NCBI RefSeq assembly: GCF_001620365.2
Contig: NZ_LQMT02000009.1
Coordinates: 2,453 to 64,049, forward strand
Source of the DNA: Amycolatopsis keratiniphila subsp. keratiniphila
Lineage (GTDB): Bacteria > Actinomycetota > Actinomycetes > Mycobacteriales > Pseudonocardiaceae
DNA length: 61,597 bases
Direction of reading: 5' to 3'
In this document: positions 30,562-38,753 of the stretch, piece by piece
Layout: each line of letters opens with the position of its first letter
How positions within the stretch are numbered: position 1 is the stretch's first letter
Translations under genes and position numbers: made by a program
Notes under the pieces: model-generated
Seen by the model: only the letters and a program-made list of their open reading frames with translations
What the model was told of the DNA's origin: nothing
Databases searched by the model: none

Positions 30562-32931
30562 TCACGGGAGTTCGCCGAGCCGATCACCGAGACCACGAGC
30601 GCGTTCGCGGTCCGCGCGGGCCGACCCCGGATCGCCCATCTCGTCGGCCAGCGCCGCTCGTTCGCCGAGCGTGTCGATCTGAGCCTGGGTCAGCCCGATG
30701 CGCTCGTAGAGTTCCTCGGCCTCGGACAAGCGGCGGTGCGCGTTCGCGTGGTCGCCCTGGCGGCGCAGGAGCCGCCCGGTCTCCTGCAGCGCGCGGGCCT
30801 GACCCATGGTCGCTCCGTGGCGCCGGAACAGGCCGAGCGCCGTTTCGCACTGGGTGAGCGCCCGATCGGGCGCGTCGAGCGCGGCCAGGTTCTGTGCCGA
30901 ACGCAGCAGCACGTACGCGTAGTTCGTGTCGTCCACCGGGGTCCGCGTGCCGCCGTGCTCCTGCGCGAAATAGCGGACACAGCCGTCGAACTCCTCGGCG
31001 GCGTCGGCGAATTGGCCTTTCCTGTACCAGTAAGAGGCCCGCATCGTCCGTGCCACATGGACTCCGAGCGGGTAGCCGGCCTCTTCGAACAGTCGCACGG
31101 CTTCGTCGAAAAGCTCCGGCGACGTCGTGCTGCCGGTGTCGCGGGCATGGGCGCTCGTCAGGTAGACCCGTGCCCAGCCCTGTTCGCGCGGGTCGCCCGC
31201 CTCCACCGCGGCGTCCCACGCCAGCCGGGCCATCCGGATCGACTCTTCCGCCCGGTCGCGCAGCGAAGCCTGCACCCAGGACAGATAGTTCCGGTGCACC
31301 GCCTCGTCCCGTTTGCTGCCGAGCGCGATGGCCGAGTCCACGGCGAGTCCGAACACGTCGTACCAGACGCTCGCGGTCCCGCCGATCTCCGAATACCAGT
31401 GCATCGACTCGGCCAGGTCGAGGACCGGCTGGTGTTCGCCGCGCGCGGCGACGCTCTTGACCGCGGCGAGCCAGTTCTTCAGCTCGACTTCGAGCCATCT
31501 GCCCGCGCCGGTGTGGTCGCCGAACGACGGCGTGGCGACCGGGAGCGGGCTCACCCCGTCGCTCGGGTGGAAGTAGCGGCCCGCCGCCGTCGCGGTGCGC
31601 ACCAGCCAGCCGGCCAGCCGCTTCTCCGCCGCGGCGACGACTTCGGGGGATTCCTCCAGCGCGAGCCGTTCGGTCGCGAAGACCCGCAGGAGGTCGTGGA
31701 ACTGGTACCGCCCGTTCTCCTGTGACGTCTGCAGCAGGCTCGCGTCGGCCAGTTCCTCCAGGAAGACGGCGGCGTCGTCCTCGTCGGAGGCTTCGACGAG
31801 TGCCATCGCGGCGCCCACCGAGAAGTCCGCCGCCGGGACGAGCGACAGCCGCCGGAACACCACGGCGGCGTTCGGGCTGAGCTGGCGATACGACAGTTCG
31901 AAAACGCTGCGCACGCACAGATCCCCGGCGGTCAGTGTGGTCAGCCGCCTGCCACGGTCGCGGAGCTGGTCCACCAGACGCGACAGCGGCCACGTCGGAC
32001 GGCTCGCCAGCCGGTTGCCCGCGATCCGCAGCGCCAGCGGCAGCCTTCCGCACAGTTCGACCAGTTCGAGTGCCGCCTGCCGTTCGCGCGCGACCCGGCC
32101 CGCCCCGATGATGGCCGACAGCAGGGCGACCGCGTCGTGTTCGCCGAACACGTCGAGCGGGAGCCTGCTCGCGCATTCCAGCCCCACCAGCATCTGACGG
32201 CTGGTGACCAGGGTGAGGCAGCGCGATCCGCCGACCAGCAGCGGGCGGACCTGGGCTTCGTCGGCCGCGTCGTCCAGGACGATCAGGGCCGCCCGATCCC
32301 GCAGGAGCGACCGGCACAGGCCCGCCCGGTCTTCCGGATCGGCGGGGATGCGGACGGCCTCGACGCCCAGCGAGCGCAGGATCAGGTGCAGCAGGTCCGC
32401 CGGGTTCGCCGGGTCGGCGGACATACCGCGCAGCTTGAGGAAAAGCGTCCCGTCGGGGAACTCTCCGGCGAGGTTGTGCGCCACGCGGACCGCGAGGGTG
32501 GTCTTGCCGGTCCCGGGTGGTCCGCTCAGGATCGCGACCCGTCCCGACCGGCGCCTGCCGTCGCCCAGATCCGCGGAAAGGGCGCGCAACGCGTCGAGAT
32601 CGCTCTCGCGTCCGGTGAGATCGTCGACGTCCGCCGGGAGGACGCCGATCAGATACGTCTTGTGGATCCCGGGCGAGGGGGCGCGGCCCTGCCTCGCGGC
32701 CTTCTGCAGGCCGGTCAGCTCCTCGTCGGTCAAGGACAGCGGCGCGGCGAGCGCTTCGATCGTCCGGCGTTGCGGGCTTTTGGCGATCCCCCGCTCCATG
32801 TCGCTGATGGCGCGGACGCTCACCCCGGACCCCTCGGCGAGCTCCTCCTGCGTGAGGTCGGCGCGGACGCGGTAGCCCTTCAGCAGCACGCGGAAACTCG
32901 TGGCTGCCCGGTCCGGGGCGGCGTTCGTCAT
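30562..32931 (-). CDS. XRE-NB-ARC-TPR regulator (STAND ATPase)
   Basis: Cytoplasmic regulator of 789 aa. Residues 10-70 form an XRE helix-turn-helix (LKGYRVRADLTQEELAEGSGVSVRAISDMERGIAKSPQRRTIEAL). An NB-ARC ATPase follows with P-loop SGPPGTGKTTLA, Walker B ALIVLDDAADEAQVRPLL and GLPL-like CGRLPLALRIAG. The last ~350 residues are TPR repeats (ARALQETGRLLRRQGDHANAHRRLSEAEELYERIGL). The architecture is common in actinomycete development and secondary metabolism. The WYL gene lies 30 bp upstream in the same direction. Ligand and targets unknown. Confidence 0.92.
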   Translation of the reverse strand: MTNAAPDRAATSFRVLLKGYRVRADLTQEELAEGSGVSVRAISDMERGIAKSPQRRTIEALAAPLSLTDEELTGLQKAARQGRAPSPGIHKTYLIGVLPADVDDLTGRESDLDALRALSADLGDGRRRSGRVAILSGPPGTGKTTLAVRVAHNLAGEFPDGTLFLKLRGMSADPANPADLLHLILRSLGVEAVRIPADPEDRAGLCRSLLRDRAALIVLDDAADEAQVRPLLVGGSRCLTLVTSRQMLVGLECASRLPLDVFGEHDAVALLSAIIGAGRVARERQAALELVELCGRLPLALRIAGNRLASRPTWPLSRLVDQLRDRGRRLTTLTAGDLCVRSVFELSYRQLSPNAAVVFRRLSLVPAADFSVGAAMALVEASDEDDAAVFLEELADASLLQTSQENGRYQFHDLLRVFATERLALEESPEVVAAAEKRLAGWLVRTATAAGRYFHPSDGVSPLPVATPSFGDHTGAGRWLEVELKNWLAAVKSVAARGEHQPVLDLAESMHWYSEIGGTASVWYDVFGLAVDSAIALGSKRDEAVHRNYLSWVQASLRDRAEESIRMARLAWDAAVEAGDPREQGWARVYLTSAHARDTGSTTSPELFDEAVRLFEEAGYPLGVHVARTMRASYWYRKGQFADAAEEFDGCVRYFAQEHGGTRTPVDDTNYAYVLLRSAQNLAALDAPDRALTQCETALGLFRRHGATMGQARALQETGRLLRRQGDHANAHRRLSEAEELYERIGLTQAQIDTLGERAALADEMGDPGSARADRERARGLGDRLGELP

Positions 32932-32961
32932 GATCGGATTATCCCGCCCCGACCTGCGGGC

Positions 32962-33945
32962 TCAACTTGACTTTGGTCTCACGGGGTACCGGGCCGTGAT
33001 CGCCGCCGCCCTGTCCCGCAAGGAATCGCGTAACCAAGACGGGCCAAGGGCTTCCGCGTCCGCGGCGAGCTGCCACAGTGCCCATTCGGCGTGCCGGGCG
33101 TCCTGGAAGGTCACCTCCAGCCTCAGCCTGCCGTCCTCTTCGGTTTCCTCCGCGAGGACGGCCAGCGCGGTGCCCACCAGCCGGTCACGCCGAGCCGGGT
33201 CCACCCGCACCTCGACCGCGACCTGCTTCCCTCCGGAGCGGAACCGCGTGCTGCGTTCCTGCCAGGTCCGGTCCAGATCGACCCGCTCCGGTCGTTCCGC
33301 TGGCTCGGGGAGTTCCTCGGCGGCCCGCAGGCGGGACAACCGGTAAGTCCGGTCCTCGCCGGATCTCGTGGCCAGCAGGTACCCCTGGTCCCGGACGGTG
33401 ACCAGGCCGATCGGATCCACCGTGCGCCACCGCGCCGCCTGGCCCGAGGCCGCGTAGTGGATGCGCAGCTTGTGCCCGGCGAACACCGCGCGCCGGACCT
33501 CGGCGACGATGGCGTCGGGCACCTCCTCGGCGACCACGCGGCGCGAGAGGAGATCGGTCTCCGGGTCGATGAGCAGACGCCGGGCCGCGCCCGCCGCAGT
33601 GTCCCGCTGCCCTTCCGGCAGCGCGTCGATCACCTTGAGCATGGCCGAGGCGAGCGCGGAGCCGAGGCCGAACGCCTGCGCGCCACGCCGGGACCCGGCG
33701 ATCAGCAGCGCGAGCGCCTCGTCGTGGTTCAGACCGGTGAGCTCGGTCTGGAAACCCGGCAGCAGCGCGAAACCGCCGTTCCTGCCACGTTCGGCGTACA
33801 CCGGGACACCCGCCGCGGACAACGCTTCGATGTCGCGCAGCACGGTGCGGGTGGAGACCTCCAGCTCGCGGGCGAGCGTGGTCGCGGACAGCCTGCCCCG
33901 GTGCCGCAACAGCAACACCAGTGAGACCAGCCGGTCGGCGCGCAT
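32962..33945 (-). CDS. WYL-domain transcriptional regulator (YafY/DeoR type)
   Basis: Regulator of 327 aa with an HTH_11 N-terminus (MRADRLVSLVLLLRHRGRLSATTLARELEVSTRTVLRDIEALSAAGVPV). The WYL domain follows with its usual WRTVDPIGLVTVRDQGYLLATR, and a WCX part ends the protein. WYL domains can bind nucleic acids or small ligands. It is divergent from the SnoaL-like gene, and the short intergenic space contains a 19-bp inverted repeat (33966-33984) that is its probable binding site. Close homologues are often paired with a SnoaL/SgcJ-type gene. Confidence 0.92.
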   Translation of the reverse strand: MRADRLVSLVLLLRHRGRLSATTLARELEVSTRTVLRDIEALSAAGVPVYAERGRNGGFALLPGFQTELTGLNHDEALALLIAGSRRGAQAFGLGSALASAMLKVIDALPEGQRDTAAGAARRLLIDPETDLLSRRVVAEEVPDAIVAEVRRAVFAGHKLRIHYAASGQAARWRTVDPIGLVTVRDQGYLLATRSGEDRTYRLSRLRAAEELPEPAERPERVDLDRTWQERSTRFRSGGKQVAVEVRVDPARRDRLVGTALAVLAEETEEDGRLRLEVTFQDARHAEWALWQLAADAEALGPSWLRDSLRDRAAAITARYPVRPKSS

Positions 33946-33965
33946 GGGAGAACTTTAGCGGAATA

Positions 33966-33984
33966 CACGACACAGGATGTCGTG
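33966..33984. promoter_or_regulatory. Putative operator of the WYL regulator
   Basis: CACGACACAGGATGTCGTG has perfect 7-bp arms around CAGGA and occupies the 60-bp space between the two divergent starts (33945 and 34006). It would cover both promoters. Confidence 0.65.
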
Positions 33985-34005
33985 ATTCGCTGCGAGACTG
34001 TCGTC

Positions 34006-34359
34006 ATGACAAGCAGGACTGTGGCCACTGAGCCGAACGATCTGGGCAAGCTCTTCATCGAACGAGGCAACGCGCGCGATGTCGACGGGCTGGTGGCGTT
34101 GTACGAACCGGACGCCGTACTGGCGTTCCCGCCCGGCAACATCGCGACCGGGCACGCGGAGATCCGGAAGGTGTTCGAGGAGTTCGTCGCGGCCGCGCCG
34201 GAACTCCTGCCGGGCAGGCAGCACCCGGCGATGGTGAGCGGCGACCTGGCGCTCACGGCGTCCACGCTGACCAACGGTGACGTGACCGTCGAGGTCGCGC
34301 GCCGTCAACCGGACGGATCGTGGCTTCTGGTGCTGGACCAGCCGGTGTTCGTGCCGTGA
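34006..34359 (+). CDS. SnoaL/SgcJ-like (NTF2-fold) protein
   Basis: Protein of 117 aa with an NTF2-like cone fold: LGKLFIERGNARDVDGLVALYEPDAVLAFPPGNIATGHAEIRKVFEEFV and a C-terminal strand QPDGSWLLVLDQPVFVP. The family includes ketosteroid isomerases, polyketide cyclases and proteins of unknown activity; conserved catalytic pairs are not obvious. ATG 34006 is preferred to the GTG at 33982, which lies inside the operator. It is divergent from the WYL regulator that probably controls it. Confidence 0.87.
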   Translation: MTSRTVATEPNDLGKLFIERGNARDVDGLVALYEPDAVLAFPPGNIATGHAEIRKVFEEFVAAAPELLPGRQHPAMVSGDLALTASTLTNGDVTVEVARRQPDGSWLLVLDQPVFVP

Positions 34360-34365
34360 CGCCGG

Positions 34366-34402
34366 CGGCTCGCCGGTGACGGGCCCCGTCACCGGCGAGC
34401 CG
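34366..34402. terminator. 15-bp-arm palindrome, 7-nt loop
   Basis: CGGCTCGCCGGTGAC (34366-34380) and its exact inverse complement (34388-34402) flank GGGCCCC. It lies between the convergent stops of the SnoaL-like and HExxH genes, so it can serve both. Confidence 0.75.
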
Positions 34403-34411
34403 CGCACGGGG

Positions 34412-35335
34412 TCAGACCGTGCAGTTCCTGGCCGTGCCCGTGTTCACCTTGGCGCCGGTGAACTCCTCGATGATCGCGATGTTCTCCGGTGCGTAGTTCT
34501 TGGCGACGATCTTGGCCACGTCCGCGCTGCCGAGTTTGGCGGCGTGGGGCGCGGACTGATCCAGCCAGTAGGCCGTCCGAAGGAACTCGATGAGCACGAA
34601 TTGGCGCAAATCCGGCTGTGCCTTGATCTTGGCCCAGTAATCGGGATGCTTCGTCTTGGCGACGCGCAGGTACAGCTGGAGATAGCGCAGGTTCGTGGCC
34701 GCGATGTCGCGGGAATTGCTCGCGCCCACTCCTTGGATGTACTCGGCGACGACGGTCGCCGCGGGCAAGCCCATGAGCCCGGCGTTGAGTTCCGCGACGA
34801 CACCTTGCATCCGGTACGACCCCTGCTGCTGGTCGCGAAGGTAGATGTCGTCCATCGACCGCGTGAGATCGTCCGTGATCAGCGGGAGTATTTCGCGGCG
34901 GGGGAATCCGCCGTGGATCGGGACCTTCATCGCCTTGCGGGAAGCGTCGATCCAGGCGGAGACATGGACGTCCCACGAGGTTCTCGACGGATCCAGGTCC
35001 CACATGTGGGTCTCTTCGTGGATCGCCACCATCAGGGATTCGGCGAGCGCGTTGAAGCTGGTCTTGTTCACGAACTGGCTGAAGTACTTGTCCTTGGCCT
35101 GGGCGATCGCGAGGGCTTCACCGCTGGGCCAGCGCCGCTGGTACACGGCCTGGATCGTCTGAAGCCACTTCGTGGACTGGAAACCGGCCTTTATGTCACT
35201 TACATCGGCTTTCGGTTGGACGGGTTCTTCATAACAGAAGGGGGCCGCCGTCTCTTGCGCGGCGGCGGGGACGGCGAATGGGGAGAGGGACAGGACGAGG
35301 CACGCGGTCAGCACGGTAATGCGATTTCGGCGCAT
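34412..35335 (-). CDS. Secreted HExxH protein, putative metallopeptidase
   Basis: Exported protein of 307 aa with a signal peptide over residues 1-26 (VLTACLVLSLSPFAVPAAAQ). The mature part has a zinc-type motif HEETH at residues 106-110 (LMVAIHEETHMWDLDP), the only metalloprotease signature visible; a third ligand is not certain. Only two cysteines remain after the signal peptide, Cys34 and Cys305, near both ends, suggesting a disulfide that closes the fold. I do not recognise a named family. The gene stands alone on its strand, convergent with the SnoaL-like gene. The zinc-peptidase role is an inference. Confidence 0.75.
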   Translation of the reverse strand: MRRNRITVLTACLVLSLSPFAVPAAAQETAAPFCYEEPVQPKADVSDIKAGFQSTKWLQTIQAVYQRRWPSGEALAIAQAKDKYFSQFVNKTSFNALAESLMVAIHEETHMWDLDPSRTSWDVHVSAWIDASRKAMKVPIHGGFPRREILPLITDDLTRSMDDIYLRDQQQGSYRMQGVVAELNAGLMGLPAATVVAEYIQGVGASNSRDIAATNLRYLQLYLRVAKTKHPDYWAKIKAQPDLRQFVLIEFLRTAYWLDQSAPHAAKLGSADVAKIVAKNYAPENIAIIEEFTGAKVNTGTARNCTV

Positions 35336-35460
35336 GAATTCCTCGGTTCACGGTAGGGTTTTCCGTGGTCGGACGGAAGTGTCCCCTACCGATCACCGTC
35401 ACTTCAATGATCCGGCCCGTACTGCGGCTGGACAGGCTAGGAATTATGGCGGCGAACGGG

Positions 35461-36858
35461 CTATCCCGCGGCCAGCCGGGATCGGCGCATGCTGTAACCG
35501 AAGTAGATCAGCAGGCCGAGCGCCATCCAGCCGGCGAAGACGATCCAGGTGGCGCCGTCGAGGCTGAGCATCATGTAGCCGCAGCACAGCACCCCGAGGA
35601 TCGGGGTGACGGGGGAGAACGGCACCCGGAACGAACGCGGCGCCTCCGGTTGCCGCTTTCGCAGCAGCAGTACGGCGACGTTCACCAGCCCGAAGGCGAA
35701 GAGCGTGCCGATACTGGTGGCGTCCGCCAGCTTCCCGAGCGGGACGAACGCGGCCAGCGTCGCGACGAATCCGGACACCACCAGGGTGTTGATCCGGGGT
35801 GTGCCGCTTTTGGGATCCACTTTGGACAGCGAGGCGGGCACCAGGCCGTCGCGGGACATCGAGAACAGGATCCGCGTCTGTCCGTAGAGGACGGTCAGCA
35901 CGACACTGGAGATCGCCACGATCGCGCCGACGGCGAGCAGTCCGGCCCACACCGGGTTGCCCGCCACGACGCCGAGCACATGCGAGAGCGCGGCTTCCTG
36001 GCCGTCGAACTCCTGCCACGGCAACGCGCCGACCGCGGCCACGGCGACAAGGCAGTACAGCACGGTGACGATGGCGAGCGAGAGCAGGATCGCCCGCGGC
36101 AGGTCACGCTGCGGGTTCTTCGCCTCCTCGCCCGCCGTGGACGCCGCGTCGAAACCGATGTAGGAGAAGAAGAGTTTCGCGGCGCCGGCGCTCAGCCCGG
36201 CCAGGCCGAGCGGCAGGAACGGGGTGAAGTTCGCCGCCCGCACCGCCGAGAACGCGATCGCGCAGAACAGGATCAGCGTGCCGACCTTGACCACGACCAT
36301 GATCGCGTTGGCCCGCGCGCTCTCTTTCGCGCCGGACAGCAGCAGGAACATGGCCAGCAGCACGACGACGATGGCCGGGACGTTGACGATCCCGCCCGAT
36401 CCCGGCGGCTGGCTCAGCGCGTCGGGGATGGCGAAACCGAACGTCAGCCGCAGCAACTCGTTGAGGTACTGCCCCCAGCCGACCGCGACCGACGCCACCG
36501 AGACGCCGTACTCGAGTACCAGGCACCAGCCGCAGACCCAGGCGACGAGCTCGCCGAGGGTGGCGTACGCGTAGGAGTAGGACGAACCGGACACCGGGAT
36601 CATGCCTGCCAGTTCGGCGTAGGAGAGCGCCGAGAACAGCGCGGTCACACCGGCCAGCACGAACGACAGCACGACCGCGGGACCGGCCACGGGCACCGCC
36701 TCGCCGAGTACGACGAAGATCCCGCTGCCCAGCGTCGCACCGATGCTGAGCATGGTCAGCTGCCCGAGCCCTAGGGAGCGCTTCAGCGCGCCGTGATCAC
36801 TCTCGGTGATCAGGTCGGCGACCGGTTTACGCCGCACCGCCGCGGCTCGCAAATTCAT
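35461..36858 (-). CDS. APC-family amino acid permease
   Basis: Inner-membrane transporter of 465 aa with about 12 helices. The N-terminal part HGALKRSLGLGQLTMLSIGATLGSGIFVVLGEA is the classic APC substrate site with the unwound GSGI segment of helix 1; SYAYATLGELVAWVCGWCLVLEY and FFSYIGFDAASTAGEEAKNPQRDLPRAILLSL are typical of cationic amino-acid transporters (CAT-like). The C-terminus is short. Its gene follows the YjdF-like gene by 42 bp in the same direction. Confidence 0.92.
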   Translation of the reverse strand: MNLRAAAVRRKPVADLITESDHGALKRSLGLGQLTMLSIGATLGSGIFVVLGEAVPVAGPAVVLSFVLAGVTALFSALSYAELAGMIPVSGSSYSYAYATLGELVAWVCGWCLVLEYGVSVASVAVGWGQYLNELLRLTFGFAIPDALSQPPGSGGIVNVPAIVVVLLAMFLLLSGAKESARANAIMVVVKVGTLILFCAIAFSAVRAANFTPFLPLGLAGLSAGAAKLFFSYIGFDAASTAGEEAKNPQRDLPRAILLSLAIVTVLYCLVAVAAVGALPWQEFDGQEAALSHVLGVVAGNPVWAGLLAVGAIVAISSVVLTVLYGQTRILFSMSRDGLVPASLSKVDPKSGTPRINTLVVSGFVATLAAFVPLGKLADATSIGTLFAFGLVNVAVLLLRKRQPEAPRSFRVPFSPVTPILGVLCCGYMMLSLDGATWIVFAGWMALGLLIYFGYSMRRSRLAAG

Positions 36859-36900
36859 GACGACGACCGTATCTGCCGCCTCGGGAGGCCAAGGGCCCGG

Positions 36901-37515
36901 CTATCGCCCGGCCAGCTGACGGTCGTGCGTTCCGCGCCAGACCAGCAAAGAAAGCACCGCGCCGCACAGGCAGAGGAACATGTCCCACTGGGTGTCCCAG
37001 ACATCCCCTTGGGTACCGAGGAAGTCGTCCGCGCCAGAACCGGCGACGAGTGCGCTGGACCACTCCACCAGTTCGAAGCCGACGGCGATCGACAGGCAGA
37101 CACAGACGGTCAGGAAGGCGACCCAGCCGCCGGGGCGCAGCGGTGTGCGCCGCAGCAGCACCTCGCGGACGGCGATCGCGGGGACGAAACCCTGGACGAA
37201 GTGGGCGAACCGGTCGTAGTTGTTCCGCTGGGTGCCCATCCAGGCCTGAAACCACTCCCCGGCCGGGGTCTCGGCGTAGGTGTACTGCCCGCCGTAACAC
37301 AGCACGAACGCGTGCAGCACCAGCAGCCAGCAGAGCAAGCGGGTCAAGGGAAAGCGTTTGCGCAACGCCACCACCAGCGGCAGGCCGATCAGCACCCAGA
37401 CGACTTCCAATAGCCACGTGCCGGGGGATTTCGCCTGGACGCCGGTCGCGACGAGTACCGCGAGCACCGCGCCGGCCTGCAGGGTCCCTTCCGTCCGGCC
37501 GACACCGCGCACCAT
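36901..37515 (-). CDS. DUF2238/YjdF-like integral membrane protein
   Basis: Membrane protein of 204 aa with about six helices. Conserved motifs of the DUF2238 family are seen in YGGQYTYAETPAGEW, NNYDRFAHFVQGFVPAIAVREVL and DFLGTQGDVWDTQWDMFLC. The function is unknown; the acidic and His residues in the membrane could bind a metal. The start at 37515 lies inside an inverted repeat (37481-37492 and 37516-37527), and the ribosome site is poor, so a downstream start is possible. It probably shares a transcript with the permease gene. Confidence 0.85.
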   Translation of the reverse strand: MVRGVGRTEGTLQAGAVLAVLVATGVQAKSPGTWLLEVVWVLIGLPLVVALRKRFPLTRLLCWLLVLHAFVLCYGGQYTYAETPAGEWFQAWMGTQRNNYDRFAHFVQGFVPAIAVREVLLRRTPLRPGGWVAFLTVCVCLSIAVGFELVEWSSALVAGSGADDFLGTQGDVWDTQWDMFLCLCGAVLSLLVWRGTHDRQLAGR

Positions 37516-37549
37516 GGAAGGGACCCTACTTCGACGGGCTCCGGCCCGC

Positions 37550-38329
37550 TCAGTTCAGCTTGCGCATGTCGGCTGGCAGGCCGCCGCCGGCGTAGACGTC
37601 CTCGGTGAGCTTCGCCAGCGCGGTGAGCGCGACGTTCTGGCTGAACGGCCCGTAGGACACGCGGGAGACGCCGAGCTTCTGCGCGGTGGCCAGCGGGATC
37701 GAGCCCGGGACGCCGATCAGGTTCACCTTGCGCTCGCCCAGTGCCTCGACCAGCCTGCCGACCTGGGTCTCGTCGAGTTTGCCGGGCACGAAGACGTTCG
37801 ACGCGCCCGCGTCCAGGTACGCGCGGCCGCGGGTGATCGCGTCGGCCAGCACCTCCTCGGGGTCGCGGTCGCCCGCCCGGAGGAAGGCGTCGGTGCGGGC
37901 GTTGAGCACGAAGTCGACACCGGCGGCCTGAGCGGCGGCGACCGCGGCCTCGACGGCCTTGACGGATTCGGCCAGCGGCTTCATCTGGTCTTCGAGGTTG
38001 CAGCCGACCGCGCCGACCTCGATCGCGCGGGCGACCGTGCCGCCCGGGTCGCCGTAGCCCGCTTCCAGGTCGGCGGTGACCGGCAGATCGCCGGCCACCC
38101 GGACGATGAGGGCTACCTCGGAGATCATTTCGTCGCGGGGGATCACCTCGCCGTCCGGGTAGCCGCGGGCGGCGGCGATACCGTGACTCGGCGTGGCGAG
38201 CGCCTGGGTGCCAGGGGTTTCGGCGACGACCTTCGCGGTGATCGCGTCCCAGACGTTGACGACGAGCAGCAGTTCGGGGGCGGCGTGCAACTCCTGCAGC
38301 CGCGTGGCCTTCTCGGCGGTGGAAACCAT
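37550..38329 (-). CDS. PEP mutase/isocitrate lyase-family enzyme
   Basis: TIM-barrel enzyme of 259 aa. Metal-binding and substrate motifs are present: LLVVNVWDAITAKVV, ALATPSHGIAAARGYPDG, PVTADLEAGYGDPGGTVARAIEVGAVGCNLED, and FVLNARTDAFL. These are usual for the isocitrate lyase/PEP mutase superfamily. The signature Cys of isocitrate or methylisocitrate lyase (KKCGH) is absent, which favours an oxaloacetate- or carboxyphosphoenolpyruvate-type reaction or another C-C lyase. It is the first gene of a minus-strand run that continues with the YjdF-like gene and the permease. Confidence 0.88.
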   Translation of the reverse strand: MVSTAEKATRLQELHAAPELLLVVNVWDAITAKVVAETPGTQALATPSHGIAAARGYPDGEVIPRDEMISEVALIVRVAGDLPVTADLEAGYGDPGGTVARAIEVGAVGCNLEDQMKPLAESVKAVEAAVAAAQAAGVDFVLNARTDAFLRAGDRDPEEVLADAITRGRAYLDAGASNVFVPGKLDETQVGRLVEALGERKVNLIGVPGSIPLATAQKLGVSRVSYGPFSQNVALTALAKLTEDVYAGGGLPADMRKLN

Positions 38330-38443
38330 GTCGCCAATCTAGAGGTTTCACCCGCATCACGACGAGGCGTTGAGTGGGCCGAACGTGTTACGCGCCGGGC
38401 CGGGGCCACGACTGGGAGGCGTGGCACGTTCGAGGGAGGCCCC

Positions 38444-38749
38444 ATGGAGCTGACGATCAACGCCGCCGGCGACGAACAAGCGCTGACCGAGTTCTACAGC
38501 TGGCTTCGCGACGACGTCGACGTGGCGCGGTCCGCGACGATCAACCTCGCGGGATCGCCGGACTCGGGGGCCTTCGAGGTCATCTGCATGTCCATCGGTT
38601 CCCTCACCGGGCTGGCGAATCTGGGGATCGCTTGGGGCGGCTTTCTGCGCTCCCGCGAGGAAACCCCGCCGTTCACCATCACCGTCGAGGGCGAGCTGAC
38701 CGCGGAACAACGCGCCATGCTCCGGAACCTGGATCTGCCGTTCTCCTGA
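38444..38749 (+). CDS. EACC1-like effector-associated protein
   Basis: Small protein of 101 aa with the layout of effector-associated constant component 1: an N-terminal strand, a helix LTEFYSWLRDDVDVARSATINLAG, a hydrophobic segment CMSIGSLTGLANLGIAWGGFLRSRE and a last strand FTITVEGELTAEQRAMLRNLDL. EACC1 genes usually neighbour a caspase- or trypsin-like effector in NLR-type conflict systems; here none is adjacent. GGGAGG sits six bases before the ATG. The family call rests on pattern, not on a search. Confidence 0.7.
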   Translation: MELTINAAGDEQALTEFYSWLRDDVDVARSATINLAGSPDSGAFEVICMSIGSLTGLANLGIAWGGFLRSREETPPFTITVEGELTAEQRAMLRNLDLPFS

Positions 38750-38753
38750 CGGC

